64,000 bases of DNA from Bradysia coprophila (Eukaryota; Arthropoda; Insecta; Diptera; Sciaridae): positions 744,001-808,000 of the forward strand of contig NW_023503632.1 in NCBI RefSeq assembly GCF_014529535.1. The letters are read 5' to 3'. The translations under genes were made by a program, and so were the position numbers. Numbering within the stretch: the stretch's first letter is position 1; each line of letters begins with the position of its first letter. Below are positions 42,667-54,600 of the stretch, in pieces. The notes below the pieces were generated by a model, which saw nothing but the letters and a program-made list of their open reading frames with translations, was not told the DNA's origin and made no database searches.

Positions 42667-45600
42667 GTACACAACCACATCTTGTAAAATTTTGTTTTTT
42701 GTTTTACAATTTAATAATCAGAGCTGTTGCTGAATATTCATTGACTTTAAACTATCACCGAGTCAAGAATTAAGTTTGTTAAATCTTAGAAATGTCTATG
42801 TAACACTAGGCCTGCTCTGACTACAAACGTGTTGTGCCTGTTAATTTTATTATTGACCATAATGGATTGTCGAGATTTGTAAGCTCAACGCCCAATGTGA
42901 TACACTTATCAATCCGTCTGGTTCTACCTTTGAAGACGACAGTGACGGTAGAAATACACGATGAACTCTTGTAATTGTGTAATTTTATATGGCAAAATAT
43001 CCGTTAAAACTAATGAAGTAAAAGATTTCGTGTGAATAATTACAAAATATTTAGATCAAATGAAATTTTAAGATTCAAATTGCGACCGATTGTTGGAATT
43101 TAGATTCCACAATGGCTCCCAATATTAGTGGTTTTTGAAAGATTTTTTTGCATTTTAATTTCAAGTTTTTATAACTTTCGAGTAAGTCTTTTCTATACAT
43201 TTCCCTGCTTTTCGAGATAGTTCGGAAAAAACAACACATTTGTTACGGCCAGATTCCACCTCGAGAAAACAAGTAGAATAGAGATTCGTCTGCAATTTGG
43301 AATAAGCTTTTGCTTTCAGTGCTGTGACAGAATTTAAAATTAAAATTTTTTGCTTTGATTTAGAGCTCACAACTCATTTCAGTTGGTGAAACTGAAATCA
43401 CACTCAAGTGAAATAAACCACATTCGGAACTTTAGTAAGAAACCATTTTATAGAAGTACTACTAAAAATTTAATACGATGCGAAGCAAAAGAGATACACA
43501 TTTCAGTACAGACAACTAATTCGTTGAAGCGGTGCGATAATAGTTTTTTATGACATCGAGTTCACAATACTTTATTAGGCTCCAGAAGTGTAATTATGAC
43601 ATGAGGTCGTAGGCCGTGTGTAATACACATCGTAATTTGCACCCGGATTCATACAACGATTTATGCAACAGATGCATCTAAAGTTTGTAAATTTTGGACA
43701 TTACGATGCTGAGTTGCATAAATAACTATTATGAAACCGTAGGCACTAGATATGTAGATCGTATGCCTAGAAACATTTATCACCGAGTTACTTTTGTTTT
43801 CCTCAAAAAAGCCAATGAACGGTGCACTTTCCTTCTTTTTTAAACTAGGTTAAAGGAGTTGGAGTCTTTGAATAAATTCGACACTCGTTCTTAGCCCACA
43901 AATAGCTATAAAAAAAAACTTTTATTCCAATAACTTCCAGTTCTTATGTTCTTACAACCAACGGGTAGAATCAATGCCGTAGTCATAATAAATACACTTA
44001 CACAGGCAGCAGTTGCTGATTAAACGAAGGGACCTTTAATTCATAAGTACGGTTAGATCTTGGGAAGAGATTGCGAATGGTTACAACAGACAATTCTTTT
44101 CATTAGTACGTTAGCAACAAGTTTGAATTTGAACAAGTTTTGACAATCGAAATCGAACGCTCCTGCATGTGTCGTATCGTGAAAAAACTATGAAATATTG
44201 AAAGGACAGTCCATTCAGTTCTCTCTTTTTCTATTCTTCGCAAATTTTACACCGTCAAATATTCGAAAATATTAAATTCAATTGGATGATGTAAAAATGT
44301 GTTGGTTGTCTTGCGGCGAGAAAACGACTCATTACCGTGTAAACAAATAGTACATTACATGCTTTTGGCCCTTGCCTTAGGCTCGGGCTACAAATCTCCC
44401 ACTCGTCAAAATAAAAACTTCCCAACTAGCATGTATAGTGTTTACTCGCTAAGCCACACGGAAACGAGTTTGTAATGACGAGTTTCCGTGGGGTGCTGCG
44501 AGTAAAACCAGTTTTTCGCATTTTCTGACAGCAAAACAACCTTCCCACACACCTCAACGAAAACTGTCCCAGCGAAACAGTAATGTGCTATATTTGCTCT
44601 GTTTTGGTGTAAAATTCTTTCTACCCGGATTTTACACCGAAACAAATCAAATGTAGGGACCGTTACTACAATTTATGTTTTAAATCCGATTTTTCTCAAA
44701 TCAAAATTTGGTTACCAAATGTAATGAACCTGATATCATTGGAAAGCTGAGGCGTACTTTAAGATACAGTTGATTTTCGAACGTAAAATTCCATTTCGTT
44801 GCAAATTTATAGCGACATTTTTTCGGAGTGGTCGCTCATAGAGATCTTCTACTCGTGAGTTATCCGTAGAATTATTCCATTGAGGAAGAGACATGACAAT
44901 TTGGACTATGGAATCATGCCGCACGTAATGCTTCAGAATTCTCTATCTTACAACAAATAGCTTTAATATGAGTCTTAATATGCGTATGTTTAGACCATTG
45001 CTAAGGCTGTAGCAATACTCTCTCTAGCAAACAAACTTCGTTTTGACGCTGTCAAAATACAAAACCTTATTTCTTTGTTTGTAGAATCATGCACAGTTGA
45101 CTACTTTACCAGGTTTTACTTGGAAAATGTAAAGGCTACGTCGCATTTTTACCTCCTCTTAATGACTCAACTTTTGCTTTTGCCTAACTTTCCATCTTTG
45201 AATAAATCGAATTTGAAACGCAACGAAACGAAGTGAAAATTAAAGTGCGTGCTAAAATTCGTAAAAAACTTCCGATTCGTTTTGTCTAAAACCTAGAATT
45301 AATCAGAGGATTGACTAAACCATCTGAGACTTTAGAATCGTGTCTACTGGGTAGGTGAACTTGTATAACAAAAAAGAAAAAGAAAAAAAAATTACCAGTG
45401 AACTAATCAATGTATAAGTCTGTCTGTGCTCACAAAATGCAAATTCCCAAATGTTATTTTAAGACTAAAGACTGCAAATGAAATCGAAAATTAAAATAAT
45501 AAAATCTGGCACAACTAACGGCGATTAAGTCGAGTGTCATAGAGTCAACAAACTAACACATCACTAATACAAATATTCAGCTCGTAACATCCAATTCTGA

Positions 45601-48600
45601 ATTCAATTCGTGAACCAACCCTTATGTATTATGACAAGTGTTCGGAATTAAATGTTTAATTCGCCAACACCCTTCTCGTTTTGCTGTAATCCCCGACAAA
45701 TTTCGTACTTCTTTTTTTTGTCGTCCACATCAAAGTTCTATTAAAAAGTAACACAAAAAAATGGGAGCAACGAAAAAAAGGCATAGCATCAGTTGGAAGG
45801 GTTGAATTTTCTTTTCAATTTTTACACCGCCAATCGACGAAAATTAATTGAATTTTCATGAGATTTAAGTGAGATTTTGTGCTGAATTTTTTTTATTTAA
45901 TTTCAAATATTCCATCAGGTGATCGATTATTGGACATTCCATGCAAAGTTTGCGGAGACAGAAGCTCGGGAAAACACTATGGAATTTACAGTTGTGACGG
46001 TATGCATTTTCTTTTCTTACAAATTTCAAAACGTTTTGTTTGCATTCGATAATTTGTTTATCGACAGGATGCTCTGGATTCTTTAAACGAAGCATTCATC
46101 GCAATCGAATTTATACGTGCAAGGCCACCGGTGACTTAAAGGGACGATGTCCCGTAGATAAAACACATCGAAATCAATGCAGAGCATGTCGTCTCTCGAA
46201 GTGTTTTCTGTCGGCGATGAATAAAGACGGTAAGTGACACAATAGTTATTTGCTTACCGAGGGGGAAGAAAATTGGAAATTCCAACCCCAGTGATGATCG
46301 CTCCAGCTGGAATTTCCCATTTCTCCCAGAGGTAAGCACAACGTTTTTCATGCGTGCATGTTGTGCTTTGTCGTAAAACATAAATAAAGTGACAGTTTGA
46401 ATGAGAAAAGTTCTTTTTTCTTCCCACGGGACAGAAAGTGCAGAAAACGCAATTTTCTTATGGCCTATTGAGAACAGAAAACGAGGCAAAACACAACGCA
46501 AACACAATGAAAAGATTTGTAATTCTGCCATGGTAAAAAGCCAGAATGTCACTGCAGTGACACAACACAAAACGTTTCGGTTTCGATTTAATTTGAATTT
46601 TGTTATTCTACCGTCACCTTTACATAAATTTTGACTGCCAAATCAAAATATTTTATTTAACGAACGATATACGGCCGTGGCGAATTAACCAAAAACGGAA
46701 ATTTCAATATAGCTGGGAGATCTCTATCTCTCTGTTATTGTTTTCTTAGCCGAATCGAAAAGGGTTGTTCGCTTAAGTCTGCTATTATAAATGAGATTAT
46801 GGCAGTAAAGGGAAAACATTTTCGATATTTATACATTAAATCAGAACTGAACTGATGGAAATTGTGAATTATTTATAATGTGGCATCGTCTTCCGGTCTT
46901 AAACGCGAATTGAGCTCACTTTTTCGTGTCGCGAGAGGTGGTTAAAACCTTTAAATTTGTAGAAAATTGAATTATTTTACGGGAGTTGATTTGTCGGTTG
47001 TAATTTCTTTTACTGACTACCCCATGCGAAAGTTGAACATTATATAGCAATTTGCCCACTGCGAAAATGATTAATGATTAATTTTTTGTGATTTCTTTTT
47101 GAAAAATTCAACTTTCGCATGTGGTAGGCAGAAAAACCGAAGACATTGGATGCTGTCATGTAATTCATTACTTAGGAAACAACTTTCCCATACTCGCAAA
47201 CTCACTCGTGGGTTTTTGAGCCACTTGCTTCGGTAAATATTTCGACAAGTGTAATATTATACCTCGCTTTCTGCTCGGATCTTTTCACTTGACGAAAAGG
47301 CAGTTACAGTTGCTCAAAAACACACTTTTATCACCAAATTGTTAAAGCATGTTATAACTTTCGCATCATCCAATTTAACCTACTATTAATGGGGTTTCGC
47401 AAAGATAAAATGCGAAAAAAATCACAAGCCAATGCGTGAAACATCCATCGTAAGAAGAAGAAAAATTAAATCCAACAATGAATCTATAGCGTAGAACCAT
47501 AGCAATTTACTGGTCCAGGCATTAACGCACGTTTGACAAATATCAGATTGTGTAGGTTCTAGTGATACGAGTTACGGGTAGCTACAGATTGATATTGCAT
47601 GCATTGATTGTTTCAACTCAACAAGCACACCTAGAACTGGTAAAGAACAAATTTTATGAACTGTAAGTTGGCCTCTTATTTTGTATGGAACGTTCGTAAC
47701 GCAGTGACTTGTACCAATATAAAACACTGATTTGATATGAAGATTTTGGATTACTGCGCCGTGGAAGCCCCTTTTTTAAATTCTGTTCTTTTGCCTGTTC
47801 TTGAAATGCATGAGATATTTACAGAACTGCCACTCCTCCTAAATCTCCTTACAATCCGAAAATTTTAAAAATCATCCCTGAACCCCCTAAAACTCCTAAA
47901 ATGTAGCTCTGTGAACACAACTCACAAAAAAAATCTCCCGCGCAGAGGTTTTCCTTTACTATTCACATGAAATCTTATTTTGGAGTTCTCTCTCAATTGC
48001 TAACGTTTAATCATTTACGAAACCTTAACACAAGTCTCCTAAAATCCTCCTTAAACCGAACGTCCTAAATTCCTAAAATAGAAGACTTTTTAAACTGTGC
48101 CCAGTCCTTATGGGAGAAAATATTTATTCGGCTACGAACTGAAGTATTTAAAACGACATCAAGCTTAGCAGTACCAATGAGTTCGACGTATAACTTAGAA
48201 CCATGCCAATTTGGCATGCCATATTGAATTCGTATTTTTCTTCACAATATCTCTGTGACTCCACGTATCATATCTATATCACTAAAAATTCGTTTGCTGT
48301 ATTCTCCAAACTGGAAAATCTAGTAAATCGAACGAATTTTATACAAATGAAATAATAGATTTTGCAATAATTTGTTCACATCACGAAGTAACAGACCCGA
48401 TTTTAATACTGGTGTGTAAAAAAGTCAACTACGAAACAGTAAACATGTCTGTTTCGAGCATGGAAGTGTACAGGCTTTTTACCCTGCGTTCCGACAGCAG
48501 CGATGTTTACCAGAAGTTAATTTATCATTCGAAAGGATTACAATTCTGACAGGAAAGCGCATGCGACTTGCAACGAAATACTAAAGTACAGAATCTAGAC

Positions 48601-51600
48601 GTTCATTTGTTGAAATTCTTGTGGGAATATTTCCAGACCAACGACGACTCCTAAATCAGACAAAATGTCGGATCTCAATGGTCAGCAACATAAAGATGTC
48701 AATGTGACGGTGCTTTTACATAAAGGTTCCACAGTTATCGTCATTTCTTCGAGCCTTTCTTTTCTTTGCGACCACAACGTCGCGTCGCATTGGCAAACTA
48801 TTTTATATTACTGTAGCAACAAGATAGTTTTCTTTTCTGCTCTATTTCGTTTCGTAATCGTCCACCCATCACCCCCACCCCCCACATATAATCCCATTTC
48901 ACAAAAGAAGATTAACATACTTGATATGTCAGCATAAGTAGCTCTGCAAAGAATTTCCTGCAAAACTTTGTGAGAAGAAAAGCCCGCTCGCGTTTTTCTT
49001 CCTTATTTTAAGCTATTTACCGTCATGCCAACCATTCGTAGTATGCAACTTTGAATTATAAATTCAATTCAAACTTATAAACACACACTGCATGCATGTG
49101 TATAAACGAACCGTATACGTAGAATGTGTATGAAGACGATGAATAGTTCCCTATAGAGGTATCCCATCCATTTACATTTGTTTTCCATGAACCGTAAAAT
49201 CCCCTTCAATTCCACTTTATATTTCGAATTATTTACCGTAGGTAATGTGTCTTTGGACTTTTCGGTAAATATTGAAATTGGAAAGTTTGATTGTCACAAG
49301 TTTCCGAGCGAAATCTTATGCAAAGTTTCTTTATTTGAACAAAATTATATTCATGTTACGTTCGTACGGAGAGCAACGAGCACATCCAAGAGGAGGAGCA
49401 TTCTGTGTGTAACAGTTTTCCATTGAAAAGCAACTTTTAAGTTCGAGATATTGTACCATCAGTGTGCTTTGTGTATAGTAGGAGGTGCGGGAAAACAGGA
49501 AAAGTAGAAAAATATGCAGTTTTGCTTGCTTTCTCGTCTCGCCAATAGCTACTGTTATGTTGTACAAACCCGACTTTCTTTTTAAAAAAATTTCTGTTTC
49601 GTCTCGTCAATAATTTTCATTTGGCACATCGCACACGATTTTTGAGATGGAAGAACTAGTGAAAGACAGACAAATCAAGCAAAACACTGTGTTTCGCTCG
49701 CTTTCTTGCCTATAACTGCTGATCAACTAACCAGATTTTTCTATTTGTTTTCTTTTGCCTGTTTTTCACTAGTTTTTCCAGCATATCTCTGGATGTTTTT
49801 GGTGTGCGATATATCAAATGAAAGGTATTGACGAGACGAATTTAAATCACATAATTTTAGGAAAATCTGGTAGGTCGATTAGTACATATTCCCGTTTTCC
49901 CGCACCTCCTAGTGCGAGTTTGGAGTTTGTAAATATCCGAGGACTTTTGTTTCAAAATTGAGGAAATTTCGAAATTCGGTTTAGCATTTCGTCGGGGGTG
50001 GTGAAACACGTAACAATTATATTCAAATTTGAGTTTTTGACATGAAAATCCAATCAAATTGTTTAAATTGTTTCAACGAATTGATAACCGAATGCAAAGA
50101 CGATGTTAATTGCTTGAACGTATATGATATGCAAATGGGACAAATCCAGTTGACAATGTTCCCATTTCCTTGTTCATTATCACATCCCTACACATCATCG
50201 TGTTTGATATGTGTGTGTGCTCAAATAATACCAAATGTATGACAGACTGACATGACACTAACGGATCGGAGGGATTAGCATCGAGAAATGTTTAAGCTTT
50301 GTTCAACAGCTTATAGATGAGGACATTATAGCTTACATTACCAACATCAAAAATGTAAAACGTCTATTGTATTCAACCGAATCTATGTGTATAGTAGGAA
50401 CACGAACACTGAACGGATACTTTAGTTCTCAACCCAATGTATAGCTAGGTTGTTTCGTATGGCTGTGAATGTTGAATATATGGGTCCTGTGTACGAAGAA
50501 AATTTGCTTTTAAGCTTTCCAACACATCACACCATCAATGTATCCATTATTATGGATATGTATAGTGTATAGTGTATTAACAACGACAACAACAACAGCA
50601 ACAAGAACCCATCATCACCCATGTATTATGTATGTTTAGCCACAACCCTTTTCCGAAATGTGCCATCTTTCACTATTTTCCCTGATGTTGTGACAACGAA
50701 ATTATACGTGACATTGCATCTACATTAAAATTCTGTTGAAACGATCGTCCAAAATGTACAGAACACCCACTACACACAGCTCCAAATATATCAAAAGAGA
50801 CCCGAAATCCCCGTAAATAAATGCGGAAAAAACACTCACTACACACACATTGCCTTCCCAAAATCGAACCACGTAATACCACGGGAATCACACATATCGA
50901 AACACAACATTTTATACGGGACATAACATCGGGCATAAACATATAGTATAGTGCAGAGTGACAAAGCGATGAAAGCTGCATCGTTTCGCACATTATTAAA
51001 TTAATGAGTTGGCTACAACATTGCTAATAATGGTGGCAATGTCTGGAAATCACATTTTCCGAATTCCTGATGCCTGGAGGATATTGAGTTTGAACAATTT
51101 TATGGAATTGGAGGGATTGAAAAAGTTTCAAATGGAAGTTAATTCCACTTATCTGTGCGATATAAATTATTTATCAAAAATATCTTTTAAGGGTGACAAT
51201 GCAAGTGTGGTTATTGTATATGAAGTGCAGAGAGTTAGACTGCATGTAAGACGTTGAGCTTGTTTTTTAAGGGTTACGACTGCAATGCAACTTGATGAAA
51301 GCTAACATTAGTTTAAGGGAAATATCTTGAATATTTTCAGTTGCTCCTGTGCCACACTTATTGACTTAGCGCTACAGAAACGGCAGGAATTCCACCACAT
51401 TACTATTAAATCTAATACTTCAATATTGTAATCATGCATTAAGGTAGCACAAGACAGAGATCGTCGCTTATTCTTGTCGTCGTTCCTAAATTTTCCAAGT
51501 TACAAAGACAACTTAAAATTTAGTTTGATTTTTAGATAGAACCACAGCAGTGCTGTGATAGAACCTAAGTTCAACTTTTGACAAGTTTTATTTTTAAAAG

Positions 51601-54600
51601 TGATGACCGGGCTCTCAGTCGTAACTTTTTATGTAATATGTAATTTTAATAAAAAAATTATATTGCAACGGTGAGTCATCACCAGATAATCGTTCAAAGC
51701 ATTCCAATTTCACACTTAACTTAAACAATTCGGTGAACTAGGTGAGATTAGCGAGACTAACAGACCCCTACATTTGTGTGTTTCGTATTTTTATTTTCGA
51801 TGAATCCAGAATCCCTTTTCAAAAATATACGATCGTAATAACGACCACGAATGTGTTACAGTCAGAGGCAGTGAAATTTCAGCACGAATTTGCTGCAGTT
51901 CTTTTTCAGATGATCCACACACACAATCAAACAAAAAAGTTGTATGTACTGAATCAGCCTACATAACATCTTTGCAATCAAAGTTGTTTATGTGGTTGAA
52001 GCTGCCACATGCACGCGCGTGGTAGTGGTCAAGCCGTATGAAGACATACATGCAGTTTTGAATGTTTTGAATCATGTAAAAACAGCTGAAGCAAATTCAT
52101 GCCGATATTTCATTGCCTCTAACTGTAGCATTCAATAAAGAATATATTTGGATGTAGCACTTTGGCCAGCTCTGAGAAAAGTCAGCAGTTTACCGAAAGT
52201 TTCAAAAACTGCTCAATTATCTCAGAGCCATTTGTAGTCGTTGTTACGATGCTATATTTTGAAAAAGAAGATATCATCAAAAATAATCTCAAATATTTAA
52301 AAACCGCCAGGATATATGCTTTTTAGCAAAGTATTCAAGTTTCTTAAATTGTAGCCAACATTTGCCTGTGTATTTCATTTTTTTTAATCCTTTTTGAAAA
52401 ATGTACGACCGCAAATGTGTTAGCTAAACAAAAATTAGTTTTGGTTGTAGCAGTTGGACCAGCTCTATGAAACGTGAGCAGTTTAGCGAAATTTTCATAA
52501 ACTGTTCAGTTTTCTCAGAGCTGGTCAAACTGCTACAACCAAATCTGTTTTCTTTTGAAATTTAACATATTCGAGGTCGCTATTGCGATCGTACATTCTT
52601 GAAAATGAATCCTGGTGGAAAGATGCCATCAAAAATTCAGTATTTAAAAAAACGGACAAATTTATGCCTTTCAGGAAAGCATCGATTCCACATAAGGAAC
52701 ATACAGTGATATTTAACAATGTTTTACATGCTTCTGCACCAAAAACCGTTCATTTGATCAAAGAACATCCTCGGATCAAAAAACTTTTCAACTTTTCCGT
52801 CTTTGTGACGTCTTCAGTGTTCAAGCGCAAAATATGCTAATTTGGTATCTCGTACACAAAAAAGTTTCTATTGCTTTTGTCAGGAGGCAGTGTAACGAGT
52901 AAGAATCACATGTTTCGAAGTTTTTGAGAAATACAAATCTTTCCATTTTTTTACCTTCGTGAACTTCTGTTTGCTGTTCTTCTTCTTCTTCTTCTTTTTC
53001 AGCCTGTTTCTGTCCACTGCTGGACGTAGGCCTCCCCAATTCTCTTCCATTCCCAACGATTAGTTGCAACTTGTTGCCAATTTGCACCTGCAATTCTCTT
53101 TATACCATTATTCCTTCTCTCTGGTGGTCTACCTCTAGGTCGAGTTTAAGGTGGCCTCCAGTTCATGATCTTTTTGTTCCAACGTTCGTCCGTCCTTCTT
53201 GCTATGTGTCCCGCCCAGCACCACTTTAAAGATGATATTCTTTCCATGACACCAACGACTTTTGTTTGTTGTCGAATCCATTGATCTGTCAATCTATCTC
53301 TGAGCGTAATTCCAAGCATACTCCGTTCCATGGCTCTTTGTGCCACTCTTATAGTATTTTTCGTACCAAGACAGGAAATGACGATTTTTTCAGCACCAGT
53401 CCTAAGGAAAATTAGGACGTGTGCTGAAAAAATCCATTTCCTGTCGAGGTACGAACAACGTTTTGTGCATCGGACAACTGAAATAGACAAAACACATCAA
53501 TTTACTTGAAAACATACACACTTCACATTCACCATATTAATCAATCGTATAGTCATAGAAAAATTCATGTAATTCTTTTCCCGCACTATAAATCGTCAAG
53601 AAATGAAGTTTTTTCCCGCACGATATATAGTTCGGGAAAAACTGACATTTCTTAATGAACTAGCACTGTGTCCCGGCCTTGGGCCGGGTCGTACTGACCC
53701 CAGGAGTGTTTGACGTAGGCATCAGTCGACTATAAAATTTCCAAATAATCGGTACAATATAACGTTTTATCGATAATCTATATATATCGACAGATAATCG
53801 ACATTTACTTATTTACAGTCATTTTTTATCGATTGTCAGTCGATTTTTATCGATGCACGTTAAACGTTCGATTGCTTGATTTTTTGAAAATATCGGTAAT
53901 CGATTCTAATGTGATAATCGATTCTAAGGCAATAATCGATATTTTATCAATCGAAAGAATTTATGAACACGCCTTATTTATTAAATTTTTGTGAACGAAA
54001 GAGCGACGCAATCTGAATAAACTAAACAGACATCTGAAACAAAATATATTTTAGCATTACAAAGAACTTTTAGCCGTTTTTACAGGTGAGGCGATTTTTC
54101 TACAAGGTCAATATCGACAGGGACGATTATATCGTTTTTTTAGACGATAATATTGTTCAAAAAACGATATTATCGTTCGTAAATTTTTCACGATAATTTC
54201 GTACTAAAGATAATATCGTTCTGGACGATATTATCATCCAAATCGATATTATTGTCCAAACAATTCGTAAAAGGAAAAATACTCTGATTCGGATGAAAGA
54301 TTTATTTTTCCGAAGAATTCTTAAGAGAAAAGTTACTTTGATTTGAATGGAAATTTTAAATTTCCATACAATTCTTAAATGGAAAATAACTCAGACGATA
54401 TTATCGTTTAGTTGGACGATAATATCGCCCTGGACGATATTATCGTTTAGTGGGACGATACTATCGTTTAGTTGGCCGATAATATCGCCCAGGACGATAT
54501 TATCTTTAGTACGAAATTATCGTGAAGAAAACGAAAACATCGTCCAGACAATTATTCATTTTAGACGATATTGTTGTCCTGGATGAAACATTTTAGAACG

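Noticed and set aside
45761-45800. ATGGGAGCAACG upstream of the dsf zinc-finger exon as start codon
   Set aside because: It resembles the expected Met-Gly-x-x start, but the frame runs into a stop (GGTTGA) and no acceptable donor in the right phase follows.
48665-48937. 90-codon frame starting [14 protein letters not shown] in the dsf intron
   Set aside because: The first residues look protein-like but the remainder does not, and no neighbouring exon continues it.
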